Shown one piece after another: positions 1-9,529 of a stretch of 64,000 nt of DNA; within the stretch, counting starts at the first letter, position 1, and every line of letters starts with the position of its first letter. This DNA comes from JBBSNV01 sp964458605 (GTDB taxonomy: Bacteria; Pseudomonadota; Alphaproteobacteria; Reyranellales; JAQSWP01), in the NCBI GenBank assembly GCA_964458605.1, contig CAYWLS010000024.1, forward strand, positions 4,445-68,444. The letters run 5' to 3'. A program made the position numbers and the translations under genes. The notes beneath the pieces are model-generated. The model ran no database searches and was not told the DNA's origin. It saw nothing but the letters and a program-made list of their open reading frames with translations.

Positions 1-2
1 TG

Positions 3-1247
3 GCGGTGCCGCTCTATTTCCTGCTGGCCGGGCGCACCTTGCCCAAGAGCCTGAGGCGGCGCAAGCAACGGCTCGACCTGCCGCGCGACGCCACCGTGCC
101 GGAGGATCAGACCAACGAGTTCGACCGGCTGCTGCGCAAGCTCGGGCTGCCCGGCGCCACCAACGGCAACAGCGTCGAGTGGCAGACCGACGGCTGCAGC
201 GCCTACACCGCGCTGCTCGACGTGATCGACAGGGCCCAGCGCAGCATCTCCGTCTGCGTCTACATCTTCGAGGCCGACGAGATCGGCCAGCAGGTGCTCG
301 ACCGGCTCGAGAAGCGCGCCCGCGAGGGACTGGAAGTGTGCCTGCTGGTGGACGGCGTGGGCTCGATCGATCTGGCCGAATCGAAGCTCGATCCGCTGCG
401 CGCCGCCGGCGCCAGGGTGGCGACCTTCAACCGACTGATCTTCGGCGCGCCGCGCGGCCTGGCCAATCTGCGCAACCACCGCAAGGTGGTGATCGCCGAT
501 TCGCGGCGGGTATGGAGCGGCGGGCGCAACATCAGCGCCGACTATCTGGGCGTCGACCCGGACAACAACAATTGCTGGACCGACCTGACCTTCGTCATCG
601 AGGGTCCGGCCGCTCGCATCTACGAACATATCTTCGCCTCCGACTGGGCCTTCGCCAGCGGCGAGGAGTTCAAGCGCGATCGCATGCCGGTGGCGGCGCT
701 GGCCAATGGCGATTGCGTGGCCCAGGTGGTGCCGAGCGGCCCGGACGTGCCGGAGGACCCGCTGTTCTCCGTGCTGCTGACGGCGACCTATGCCGCGCGC
801 AAGCGCATCTGGATCGTCACGCCCTATTTCGTGCCCGACGATTCGCTTCAGAAGGCTTGGGTGCTGGCCACCAAGCTGGGCGTGGACGTGCGCTTCGTGG
901 TGCCCGACCGCTCCGATTCGCGGCTGGTCGATGTCGCGCGCATGGACTATCTGCGCGAGCTGCAGCGCGCCGGCGCCAAGATCCTGCGCTATCGCGGCGC
1001 CACCTTGCACATGAAGGCGTTCGTGTTCGACGACACGCTGGCGGCGGTCGGCTCGGCCAATATGGACGTGCGCAGCCTGTTCCTGAATTTCGAGGCCATG
1101 ACCTTCGTCTACAGCCCCCATGCGGTCGAGGCGGTGGCGTCGATGATCGAGAGCCTGTTCGGCAAGAGCAGCGAAGGGGTGCGGCCGATCGGACGCTATC
1201 GCGGCATGCTGTCGGGCGCGGCCAGGTTGCTGGCGCCTCTGCTGTAA
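3..1247 (+). CDS. Cardiolipin synthase-like phospholipase D protein, 5' end missing
   Basis: Phospholipase D superfamily protein whose reading frame is open from the window edge, so the true start lies upstream; a GTG at 6 is the first in-frame start codon and is probably internal. Two HKD motifs (HxKxxxxD) are visible, HRKVVIAD near residue 158 and HMKAFVFD near residue 335 counted from that GTG, each followed by the usual Gly/Ser-rich and Asn residues (SGGRN, GSANMD). The first residues look like the end of a membrane segment (PLYFLLAG) followed by basic residues, as in cardiolipin synthases with N-terminal anchors. By family this enzyme joins two phosphatidylglycerols, or phosphatidylglycerol and phosphatidylethanolamine, into cardiolipin at the inner membrane. 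Substrate cannot be decided from sequence; another phosphatidyltransferase is possible. It converges on metK. Confidence 0.85.
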   Translation, partial: AVPLYFLLAGRTLPKSLRRRKQRLDLPRDATVPEDQTNEFDRLLRKLGLPGATNGNSVEWQTDGCSAYTALLDVIDRAQRSISVCVYIFEADEIGQQVLDRLEKRAREGLEVCLLVDGVGSIDLAESKLDPLRAAGARVATFNRLIFGAPRGLANLRNHRKVVIADSRRVWSGGRNISADYLGVDPDNNNCWTDLTFVIEGPAARIYEHIFASDWAFASGEEFKRDRMPVAALANGDCVAQVVPSGPDVPEDPLFSVLLTATYAARKRIWIVTPYFVPDDSLQKAWVLATKLGVDVRFVVPDRSDSRLVDVARMDYLRELQRAGAKILRYRGATLHMKAFVFDDTLAAVGSANMDVRSLFLNFEAMTFVYSPHAVEAVASMIESLFGKSSEGVRPIGRYRGMLSGAARLLAPLL

Positions 1248-1254
1248 ATGAAAA

Positions 1255-1276
1255 CGGCGGCTGCAAGGAGCCGCCG
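1255..1276 (-). terminator. Intrinsic terminator of metK
   Basis: A perfect 8-bp stem (CGGCGGCT / AGCCGCCG) with a 6-nt loop. Read on the minus strand it is followed directly by TTTTCATTT, giving a classical terminator about 100 nt after the metK stop. The plus strand has no T-run after the stem, so termination of the phospholipase gene here is less certain. Confidence 0.7.
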
Positions 1277-1284
1277 CAATTCCC

Positions 1285-1371
1285 GTCATTCTGAGCGAAG
1301 CGAAGAATCTTGTCTCAGTGGTCGCGCATCGAGCGGGCCAGAGAAGATGCTTCGCTGACGCTCAGCATGAC
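1285..1371. repeat. Dispersed imperfect palindrome, copy 1
   Basis: Two arms of about 27 nt, 1285-1311 and 1344-1371, are imperfect inverted copies of each other: GTCATTCTGAGCG...GAAGAATCTT against the complement of AAGATGC...GCTCAGCATGAC. The arms are separated by about 32 nt. Related sequences, with a core like TGAGCGAAGCGAAGGATC, occur at 29936-30041 and 56172-56275. It resembles the REP-like palindromes common between convergent genes, which is where it sits (phospholipase gene and metK). Confidence 0.6.
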
Positions 1372-1378
1372 AAAAGGC

Positions 1379-2575
<1,197 letters not shown>

Positions 2576-2795
2576 TTCTCTCTCCGCTCGATCGCTGGAC
2601 CAAGGGATCGACGGCGCCGCCAATCCGCTTAGCGTTTTTTAGCGTGGTCGCAAGACGTCCAAATTCGTCCACGGCCCGTCCGCGCCTCGGAAGCGGGCGG
2701 GGCTTTCATTGCAGGACGGCGGGTGAAAATCAAGGGCTGCCACAGGCCCGGTCGGACAGGAGCCGGCGACCGGCCGTCGCAGCGGGGAAAAACCA

Positions 2796-2821
2796 GGCGG
2801 CCCGGCTTGCGCCGGGCCGCC
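2796..2821 (-). terminator. Intrinsic terminator of the XRE regulator gene
   Basis: A perfect 11-bp stem (GGCGGCCCGGC / GCCGGGCCGCC) with a TTGC loop starts 9 nt beyond the regulator's stop. On the minus strand it is followed by TGGTTTTTCCCC. It separates this gene from metK. Confidence 0.8.
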
Positions 2822-2829
2822 GCGGCCGT

Positions 2830-3270
2830 TCAGCCGCGCGCCTTCTTGGCGACGGACGCAGCGCCCACCGCCTTGACCATCTCGAAGATGCGCTTGCGCA
2901 CCTTGCCGTCGACGATCTTGTAGTAGGCTCGGACCAGCTCGAGCGTCTCGCGCTTGGCCAGCGGGTCTTTCTCGTCCTGGAATTCGGCCGGACTTTCGGC
3001 CATGCCCCGCCCGCGGCCGCGGCCGCCACGACCCACCAGGACGTTGACCGGCATGTCCTCGAAGAAATAGGCGACAGGCACATCGAGCACTTTGCTGAAT
3101 TCGTAGAGGCGGCTGCAACCGATGCGATTGGCGCCGCGTTCGTATTTCTGGATCTGCTGGAAAGTCAGGCCGACGGCGTCGCCCAATTTTTCCTGGCTCA
3201 TGCCCAGCAACGTGCGCCGCTGGCGAACCCTGCTACCGACATGAATGTCGACCGGATGCGGTTTTCCCAT
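2830..3270 (-). CDS. XRE/PraR-type transcriptional regulator
   Basis: A 146-residue DNA-binding regulator with an N-terminal helix-turn-helix of the Cro/CI class (RQRRTLLGMSQEKLGDAVG, then TFQQIQKYERG, residues about 15-65). The opening PHPVDIHVGSRVRQRR and the following FFEDMP match the alphaproteobacterial PraR group, which in rhizobia controls biofilm and quorum-sensing-related genes. A Gly/Arg-rich linker (GRGGRGRGRGM) joins it to a C-terminal helical segment. The start at 3270 is chosen because AAGAGG lies 7 nt upstream and the family begins there; an open extension to 3366 lacks such support. It sits between lnt and metK, the usual alphaproteobacterial position. Its target genes cannot be read from the sequence. 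Confidence 0.85.
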   Translation of the reverse strand: MGKPHPVDIHVGSRVRQRRTLLGMSQEKLGDAVGLTFQQIQKYERGANRIGCSRLYEFSKVLDVPVAYFFEDMPVNVLVGRGGRGRGRGMAESPAEFQDEKDPLAKRETLELVRAYYKIVDGKVRKRIFEMVKAVGAASVAKKARG

Positions 3271-3382
3271 GTAAAGCCTCTTGGAGCCCCTTTGCGTTGC
3301 CTTGCCGCGCGGTGTTTCCCGCCCCGCCGCTCGACCACGAGTACATACGAAAGTATTATTCAACACATACTACTGTATGCAA

Positions 3383-3428
3383 GATAACGAGATACCACGA
3401 TCTCAAAACCGAACAAACGCTCGTTATC
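3383..3428. promoter_or_regulatory. AT-rich inverted repeat upstream of the XRE gene
   Basis: GATAACGAG (3383-3391) is repeated inverted as CTCGTTATC (3420-3428), overlapping the lnt stop. A smaller GAGAT/ATCTC hairpin competes for the same bases. The surrounding 3340-3420 is much richer in A+T than its neighbours and must hold the XRE promoter. It could be an autoregulatory operator; nothing here proves it. Confidence 0.25.
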
Positions 3429-4983
3429 CGGTGCGATTATTTGCTCTAAATGGGCAGAATGCCAAGAAAATGCTTAGCAGCGCTAGTGCAAATACTGTGC
3501 AATCCTGCAAAATTGCATACGGTGTCGTGGAGACGGCTAAGGGCAATTCTTCATCGATAATGCCGGTTTGTTCGAGGCCGAGCTGCGCCCGGATGTGGCC
3601 ATAGGCGTCGATCACCGCGGAAATGCCGGTATTGGCAGACCGCACCAGCGGCAGACCCTCCTCGATGGCGCGCAGCCTTGCGCTGGCCAGATGCTGGAAC
3701 GGCCCGCTCGAATAGCCGAACCAGGCGTCGTTGGTGACATTGACAAGCCAGGCCGGGCGGTTGGCTTCGTCGACCACGGCGCCGGGGAAGATGATCTCGT
3801 AGCAGATCAGCGGCGAAAACGGCGGCAATCCGGGCAGATCGATGGTGCGCGGCCCCGGTCCCGCCTCGAACGAACCCCGCCCGATGGTCTTCTCCAGCGG
3901 CAGGATATCGCGCAACGGCAGGTACTCGCCGAACGGCACCAGGTGAAACTTGTCGTAGGTTGCGACGATCCGGCCCTGATCGTCGATAGCGTGCAGGGAG
4001 TTGTAGGCCTGGCGCTTGCCGTCGGCGCTGCGCGCCAGCCGCGGCGCGCCGGTCAGGATGTAGCCCCCCTTGGGCACGACCGTGCCGATCGCGGCCAGGG
4101 CATTGGGATTGCTGGCGGCGTCGAAGGTCAGCGCCGATTCGGGCCAGATGACGATCGTGGGCTTTCGGTCGGCCGGCGCGGCGGTCAGGCGCAGCAGATC
4201 CTGGAACTGGCGGGCGATGTTGGCGGGCTCCCATTTTTCCGCCTGCGGCACGTTGGGCTGCACCACGCGCAGATGGATGCCGGGCTGGTCGGCGCCGGTA
4301 TCGCCCGACAGCCGCCAGGCGCCGCCCGCCGCCATCGCCGCCAGCAGCGCCGCGCCGCCGGCCAGGCCGCGCCAACCGGTGGCCGGTAGGGTGAAGGCCA
4401 GCATGGTGACCAGGCTCAGCCCATAGGCGCCCCATAGCGCGGCGCTTTGCGAGAAGGTGTCCGACTGGAACCACACATGGGCGATCTGGTTCCACGGGAA
4501 GCCGGTCATGACATGGCCGCGCAACCACTCGAACAGCACGAAGCAGACGCAGAACAGCATCACGCGCTGCCAGGCATGGCGCCGCGCCATGAAGCGGCGC
4601 GCCAGAGAGAGATAGAGCGCGCAGCCCAGGCCGACGAAGATCGCCAGCAGCGCCGCCAGGCCGATCACCGAAGGCACGCCCAGCGCGGCGAAATCCGCCG
4701 GCGGCACCAGATAGGCGAACACGATCCAGTAGAGGCCGGTGGCGAAATGGCCCAGGCCGAAAAAGCCGCCCAGCCAGAACGCCGCGCGCGGCCGGTCCGC
4801 GCCGTCGACCAGCCAGAACAGGGGCGGCAAGGCGACCAGCAGCGCCGGCACGATATCGACCGGCGGCATGGCCAGGGTGGCGATGCAGCCCAGCAGCAGC
4901 GCCGCCAGCCGGCCGCGCCAGCGTGGCAGGCTGCGCAGCCAGGCCTGCGGCCGGGCCCAGAACCGGTCGATGGCGGAAATCAT
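3424..4983 (-). CDS. lnt: Apolipoprotein N-acyltransferase
   Basis: Adds the third acyl chain to the N-terminal cysteine of lipoproteins in the inner membrane, the last step of lipoprotein maturation. The N-terminal half has several hydrophobic helices (LAALLLGCIATLAM, LLVALPPLFWLV and others) and the C-terminal half is the periplasmic nitrilase-like domain. The Glu-Lys-Cys triad is visible as WPESALTF, YDKFHLVPFGEYLP and PLICYEIIFPG. With the ATG at 4983 the protein is 519 residues, the usual size; an upstream in-frame ATG at 5019 would add 12 residues, and neither has a clear ribosome-binding site. It follows the corC-like gene, an association conserved from enterics to alphaproteobacteria. 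Confidence 0.95.
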   Translation of the reverse strand: MISAIDRFWARPQAWLRSLPRWRGRLAALLLGCIATLAMPPVDIVPALLVALPPLFWLVDGADRPRAAFWLGGFFGLGHFATGLYWIVFAYLVPPADFAALGVPSVIGLAALLAIFVGLGCALYLSLARRFMARRHAWQRVMLFCVCFVLFEWLRGHVMTGFPWNQIAHVWFQSDTFSQSAALWGAYGLSLVTMLAFTLPATGWRGLAGGAALLAAMAAGGAWRLSGDTGADQPGIHLRVVQPNVPQAEKWEPANIARQFQDLLRLTAAPADRKPTIVIWPESALTFDAASNPNALAAIGTVVPKGGYILTGAPRLARSADGKRQAYNSLHAIDDQGRIVATYDKFHLVPFGEYLPLRDILPLEKTIGRGSFEAGPGPRTIDLPGLPPFSPLICYEIIFPGAVVDEANRPAWLVNVTNDAWFGYSSGPFQHLASARLRAIEEGLPLVRSANTGISAVIDAYGHIRAQLGLEQTGIIDEELPLAVSTTPYAILQDCTVFALALLSIFLAFCPFRANNRTG

Positions 4984-5082
4984 GCCGCTGTTATGAGGAG
5001 CTTGGCCGGGCCGCGCCATCGCGCCGGTCGCTGCATGGCGCGCCAGCGCGCCGGCTCATGCGGCGCCCGCATCGACAGGCTG

Positions 5083-6222
5083 TCACTTGCCGCGCGCCTC
5101 GCTCGACCGGGGCGGCGGCAGGTTGCGGATGCGCAGGCGGCGAATGCGGCGCGGATCGACATCGACCACCTCGAATTCGACGCCCGAGGGATGGCGGATC
5201 AGCTCGCCGCGCTCGGGGATGCGCCCGGCCAGCGAGAACACCAGCCCGCCCAGCGTGTCGATATTGTCGCGCTCGTCCTCGACGAACACGTCGCCGAAGC
5301 GCTGCTCGAAATCCTCGATCGAAGTGCGCGCCAGCGCCTCGATGGTGCCGTCGCGCAGCACCTTGATGGTGGCGCTTTCCTGGATGTCGTGCTCGTCGTC
5401 GATCTCGCCGACGATCTCCTCGACCAGGTCCTCGATGGTCAGCAACCCGTCGATGCCGCCGAACTCGTCGACCACCAGCGCCATGTGGATGTGGGTGCGG
5501 CGCATCTCCAGCAGCATGTCGAGCACCTTCATGGTCGGCGCCACGAACAGCACGCGACGAACGATATCGCTGAGATTGAAGCGCTTGCCGCTGTTCCAGT
5601 AGGGCAGCAGATCCTTGATATGGACCATGCCGATGGTCTCGTCGAGCGAGGCGGCGTAGACCGGCAGGCGGGAATGGGCTTCCTTGCCCATGATCGACAC
5701 CAGCTCGTTGAGCGGCATCGTGGCCGGTACCGCCCGGATGTCGACCCGCGGCACCATCACGTCGGTCACCGTCAGGTCGCGCAGCGCCAGGATGTTGTGC
5801 AGCATCACCCGCTCGTCGGCGTTGATGCCGCCGTCGGTCGACGGCTCCTCGATCAGCTCCTCGATGGCCTCGCGGATCACCTCTTCGGGTTCGCGCCGCC
5901 GGGTCAGCTTGTGCAGCAGCCGGCGCAGACCGTGCAGGCGGTGCTCCTCGCGGCGCTCGTCGCGGCGCTCGTCGCGGGTCTCGGTCGGCGCGGTCGAGGC
6001 GGCGCTTGCGGCGGCCGCCGCGACCGAATTGGCGGCGCCGATCGGCCGGAGCGGCTTGCCCGGGACCGGCGTGACGGCGGGCGTGACGGCGGGCGAGGCG
6101 GCGTTTGCCGCAGCCGGGCCGCTGGCAGGGCGCGGGGCTGAACTGGCGCTGGTCGGTTTGGCCGGGGCGGAGCGGGGCGCGGGGTCGGGCTCGGAAGCAG
6201 GCTTGCTTCGAATCTGGTTCAT
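5083..6222 (-). CDS. corC: CBS-domain hemolysin/CorC-family protein
   Basis: A 379-residue cytoplasmic protein with a tandem CBS pair (around DVMVPRVDIRAVP and VVDEFGGIDGLLTIEDLVEEI) and a C-terminal CorC_HlyC domain (DTLGGLVFSLAGRIPERGE). Family members are linked to Mg2+/Co2+ homeostasis, and this short form lacks the membrane DUF21 domain. The first 75 residues are a low-complexity Pro/Ala stretch followed by a charged DERRDERREE segment. Two 12-bp tandem duplications in the gene (5951-5974 and 6069-6092) account for the DERRDERR and PAVTPAVTP repeats. It lies directly upstream of lnt and downstream of ybeY in the conserved order. The ATG at 6222 has only a weak ribosome-binding site; the conserved part begins near residue 85. 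Confidence 0.9.
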   Translation of the reverse strand: MNQIRSKPASEPDPAPRSAPAKPTSASSAPRPASGPAAANAASPAVTPAVTPVPGKPLRPIGAANSVAAAAASAASTAPTETRDERRDERREEHRLHGLRRLLHKLTRRREPEEVIREAIEELIEEPSTDGGINADERVMLHNILALRDLTVTDVMVPRVDIRAVPATMPLNELVSIMGKEAHSRLPVYAASLDETIGMVHIKDLLPYWNSGKRFNLSDIVRRVLFVAPTMKVLDMLLEMRRTHIHMALVVDEFGGIDGLLTIEDLVEEIVGEIDDEHDIQESATIKVLRDGTIEALARTSIEDFEQRFGDVFVEDERDNIDTLGGLVFSLAGRIPERGELIRHPSGVEFEVVDVDPRRIRRLRIRNLPPPRSSEARGK

Positions 6223-6280
6223 AGCCCGCCGACCATAGCACGGCCCGGCCCCGGGGGCTAACGTCGTTTTCCGACTTAAT

Positions 6281-6868
6281 CTATTGTTTTCTATTACGTT
6301 TTGGCGTCTCCGCCGATCGGATAGGGGCGGCGGGCCGGCGATAGGGGTCGGGCAGGCCCAGCCCGGCCAGGACCTGGCGCTCGAGCCTTTCCATGGTGCG
6401 GGCCTGACCCGGCCGCTCGTGATCGTAGCCCAGCAGGTGCAGGGTTCCGTGCACCACCAGATGCAGCAGGTGCTGGCGCAGCGTCTTGTCCTGCTGCGCC
6501 GCCTCGCGCTTCAGGGTCTGCAGCGCCAGCGCGATGTCGCCGAGCTGGCCGGGCGCCAAGGGATCGCCCGCGTCGGTCGGGAAGGACAGCACGTTGGTGG
6601 GCTTGTTGCGGCCGCGGAACTGGTGGTTCAGCTCCTGCAGCAGGGCGTCGTCGGCCAGGGCGATGGCGATGGTGCCGCGCGGCGTGCGGCGCGGCGCGGC
6701 CGCCAGGGCCGCGCGGGCGGCGCGCCGGCACAAGGCCTCTGCAGCGGGCAGCGCTTTGCGCCAGCCCGCCGCCATCACCACCACCTCGACCGCGACCGGC
6801 CTGGTCGCGGGCCCTGTTGCCGATCCTGCCGCCGGTTTCGCCGCCGGTTTCGCCGCCGGTTTCGCCAT
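6281..6868 (-). CDS. ybeY: Endoribonuclease YbeY
   Basis: Single-strand endoribonuclease needed for 16S rRNA 3'-end processing and ribosome quality control. The metal site HGTLHLLGYDH, with its three histidines, is intact. The chosen ATG at 6868 follows the phoH stop by 16 nt and gives 195 residues; another ATG at 6910 would overlap phoH. The family usually starts at the later VEVVV sequence, so the N-terminal KPAAKPAAKPAAG arm is an addition, coded by a 12-bp tandem repeat at 6828-6863. It is in the minus-strand run miaB-phoH-ybeY and is probably cotranscribed. Confidence 0.92.
   Translation of the reverse strand: MAKPAAKPAAKPAAGSATGPATRPVAVEVVVMAAGWRKALPAAEALCRRAARAALAAAPRRTPRGTIAIALADDALLQELNHQFRGRNKPTNVLSFPTDAGDPLAPGQLGDIALALQTLKREAAQQDKTLRQHLLHLVVHGTLHLLGYDHERPGQARTMERLERQVLAGLGLPDPYRRPAAPIRSAETPKRNRKQ
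6828..6863. repeat. 12-bp tandem repeat, three units, inside ybeY
   Basis: Three identical units GCCGCCGGTTTC lie at 6828-6839, 6840-6851 and 6852-6863. The repeat keeps the frame and codes for the Ala-Lys-Pro-Ala repeats of the YbeY N-terminal arm. Confidence 0.85.
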
Positions 6869-6884
6869 CGGGCGGGCGCGCGGC

Positions 6885-7895
6885 TCAGGCCTTGTCTTTG
6901 TCGCCGCCATGCTCGTGCCTGCCGGCGGCGTCGCGCGCATCGTAGGCGCGCACGATCTGGCTCACCAGGTCGTGACGCACCACGTCGGCGGCGCCGAAAC
7001 GGATTACCTCGAGCGCCGGAATATGGCCCAGCGCCTCGACCGCGTCGCGCAGGCCCGAGCGCGTGCCCGCCGGCAGGTCGATCTGCGACAGATCCCCCGT
7101 CACCACCATGCGCGAGCCCTCGCCCAGCCGGGTCAGGAACATCTTCATCTGCATCGGCGAGGTGTTCTGCGCCTCGTCGAGGATGACGAAGGCGTTGGTC
7201 AGGGTGCGGCCGCGCATGAAGGCCAGCGGCGCGATCTCGATCTCGCCCGAGGCCAGGCGGTTGACCACCTGGTCGGCCGGCAGCATGTCGTAGAGCGCGT
7301 CGTAGAGCGGGCGCAGATAAGGGTCGACCTTTTCCTTGAGGTCGCCGGGCAGGAAGCCCAGCCGCTCGCCGGCCTCGACCGCCGGACGCGACAGGATGAT
7401 GCGGTCGATCGCCCCGGTCAGGTGCAACGCCACCGCCATGGCGACGGCCAGGTAGGTCTTGCCGGTGCCGGCCGGGCCCAGCCCGAACACCAGCTCCTTG
7501 CTCTTCATGGCGCGGATATAGGTTTCCTGGCCGGGCGTGCGGGCCATGATGACGCGCTTGCGGGTGCGGATCGCCATCGCCTCGCCGCCGCCCGCGCCCG
7601 AATCGGCCAGGCGGATGGCGGCGTCGATCTCGGCCATGTCGATGGCCAGGCCGCGCTTGATGCGGCTGTAGAGCGACTGCAGCACGGTGCGCGCCGCGGC
7701 CACCGCCTCCGCCTCGCCCTCGATGCTGAGCTTGTTGCCGCGCGAGGCCAGCGACACGTCGAGCAACTGCTCGATGCGCGCCAGGTGCCGGTCGTGCTCG
7801 CCGAACAGCATGGGCAGCAACGAGTTGTCGTCGAACTCCATGCGGATGCCGGCGCGCCTGACCGGCTTGGTCGGGCTGTGCGGGGCGCGGCTCAA
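6885..7895 (-). CDS. phoH: PhoH-family ATPase
   Basis: PhoH-like P-loop ATPase (PhoL type), 336 residues, with Walker A GPAGTGKTYLA and Walker B VILDEAQNTS. The family is linked to RNA metabolism together with YbeY and MiaB. The reading frame begins with TTG at 7895, which overlaps the miaB stop (TTGA), suggesting translational coupling; an ATG at 7841 starts the conserved part (MEFDDNSLLPMLFG) and is the alternative. It ends 16 nt before the chosen ybeY start. Confidence 0.93.
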   Translation of the reverse strand: MSRAPHSPTKPVRRAGIRMEFDDNSLLPMLFGEHDRHLARIEQLLDVSLASRGNKLSIEGEAEAVAAARTVLQSLYSRIKRGLAIDMAEIDAAIRLADSGAGGGEAMAIRTRKRVIMARTPGQETYIRAMKSKELVFGLGPAGTGKTYLAVAMAVALHLTGAIDRIILSRPAVEAGERLGFLPGDLKEKVDPYLRPLYDALYDMLPADQVVNRLASGEIEIAPLAFMRGRTLTNAFVILDEAQNTSPMQMKMFLTRLGEGSRMVVTGDLSQIDLPAGTRSGLRDAVEALGHIPALEVIRFGAADVVRHDLVSQIVRAYDARDAAGRHEHGGDKDKA

Positions 7896-9301
7896 GAAGC
7901 CACCGCCATGGGCGCTGGGTGGCTGGCCGGCGGACGGGTATCCGCCAACTCGCCGGCCAGGGATACGCCATAGGCGCCGACGATGCGCACGGGGGCGATC
8001 CTGCCGCGCAGCGCGGCGCCGAAATCGACGAACACCGATTGCAAATAGGGGCTCTTGCCCAGCGCCTGGCCGGGCTTGCGCCCGTCGCGGTCGAACAGCA
8101 CGTCCATCGTCTGGCCGAGCTTGCCGCGGTTGAATTCAAGCTGCTGTTCGGCCAGCAGGCCCTGCAGCCGCGCCAGCCGCTCTTCCATCACCTGTGGCGC
8201 CACCTGGCCCTCCAGCAGCGCCGCCGGGGTGCCCGGCCGGGCGCTGTATTTGAAGGAGAACGCCTGGGCAAAGCCGATGTCCCGCACCAGCGCCAGCGTG
8301 GCCTCGAACTCGGCCTCGCTCTCGCCGGGAAAGCCGACGATGAAATCGGACGACAGCGCCAGGTCCGGCCGCGCCCGCCGCAGCCGCTCGACAATGCGGC
8401 GGTAGTCGTCGGCCCCATGCTTGCGATTCATGGCATCCAGGATGCGGTCCGAGCCCGATTGCACCGGCAGGTGCAGGAACGGCATCAGCGTCTCGATCTC
8501 GCCATGGGCGGCGATCAGCGCCTCGTCCATGTCGCGCGGATGGGAGGTGGTGTAGCGCAGCCGCTTCAGCCCGTCGATGCGCGCCAGCGCCTGCAGCAGT
8601 TGCGCCAGGTCCCAGGCCGTGCCGTCCGGACCGGCGCCGCGATAGGCGTTGACGTTCTGCCCGAGCAGGGTGATCTCGACCGCGCCGCTTTCGAGCAGAT
8701 GGCGCGCCTCGCGCTGGATGTCGGCGACCGGGCGCGAGAACTCGGCGCCGCGGGTATAGGGCACGACGCAGAAGCTGCAGAACTTGTCGCAGCCTTCCTG
8801 GATCGACAGGAAGGCGCTGGGGCCCTGGGCGCTGGGCTGGGGCAGGAAATCGAATTTGGGCTCGACCGGGAATTCGGTGTCGAGCACGCCGCGACCTTCG
8901 GCACCGTCGCGGTCGGCGGCGCGGGTGGCGCGCGCCACCATCTCGGGCAGGCGATGATAGGCCTGCGGGCCCACCACGATATCGACATAGGGCGCGCGCG
9001 CGACGATCTCGGCGCCCTCGGCCTGGGCCACGCAACCGGCCACCGCCAGCACCATGCGCTGGCCGCGCCCGGCCCTGGCGTCCTTGTGCTCGCGCAGCCG
9101 GCCCAGCTCGGAGAACACCTTCTCCGAGGCCTTCTCGCGGATATGGCAGGTGTTGACGATCACCATGTCCGCCTCGTCGGGCGCGGCGCAGGCCTCGTAG
9201 CCCAGCGGCGCCAGCACGTCGGCCATGCGCGCCGAATCGTAGACGTTCATCTGGCAGCCGTAGGTGCGGATGAACAGCTTCTTGCGCGCGGGCTGGCTCA
9301 C
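7892..9301 (-). CDS. miaB: tRNA-2-methylthio-N6-dimethylallyladenosine synthase
   Basis: Radical SAM methylthiotransferase that adds the 2-methylthio group to isopentenyl-adenosine 37 of tRNAs reading UNN codons. It has the N-terminal UPF0004 domain with three cluster cysteines (YGCQMN, NTCHIR, AGCVAQ), the radical-SAM CDKFCSFC motif and a C-terminal TRAM region. The 469-residue length is normal. The start is a GTG at 9301. It heads the miaB-phoH-ybeY-corC-lnt run. The 9302-9529 spacer before the divergent nickel permease holds no gene that I can see. Confidence 0.96.
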   Translation of the reverse strand: MSQPARKKLFIRTYGCQMNVYDSARMADVLAPLGYEACAAPDEADMVIVNTCHIREKASEKVFSELGRLREHKDARAGRGQRMVLAVAGCVAQAEGAEIVARAPYVDIVVGPQAYHRLPEMVARATRAADRDGAEGRGVLDTEFPVEPKFDFLPQPSAQGPSAFLSIQEGCDKFCSFCVVPYTRGAEFSRPVADIQREARHLLESGAVEITLLGQNVNAYRGAGPDGTAWDLAQLLQALARIDGLKRLRYTTSHPRDMDEALIAAHGEIETLMPFLHLPVQSGSDRILDAMNRKHGADDYRRIVERLRRARPDLALSSDFIVGFPGESEAEFEATLALVRDIGFAQAFSFKYSARPGTPAALLEGQVAPQVMEERLARLQGLLAEQQLEFNRGKLGQTMDVLFDRDGRKPGQALGKSPYLQSVFVDFGAALRGRIAPVRIVGAYGVSLAGELADTRPPASHPAPMAVAS

Positions 9302-9529
9302 GGGCGGCGAAATCCCTTCGAGAGGCTTGAGGTCTGGCCGGTTATTGGCCCCGGCCGGCCGGCAGAGTCAAGGCGATGCGCCGATAGATCGGGGCGGGCT
9401 GCGCAAATTTCCAGCAGCTTCCGGCAATTGCGCCACAGCCGCGGGGTTTTGCGCTGCCGTCGATTGACCCGCCCCCGGGCCGCCGCCTACGGTCGGCGCC
9501 GGGCGAGTGTTGTGGCGATCGGGGGATCC

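Noticed and set aside
2576..2795. Possible SAM-sensing riboswitch before metK.
   Set aside because: No conserved SAM riboswitch core could be recognised; only a CGCTAAAAAACGCTAA direct repeat was seen. A covariance-model search would settle it.
7919..9529. N-terminal extension of the nickel permease of over 500 residues.
   Set aside because: It is antisense to miaB. The permease family begins at the ATG at 9530, which has a good ribosome-binding site.
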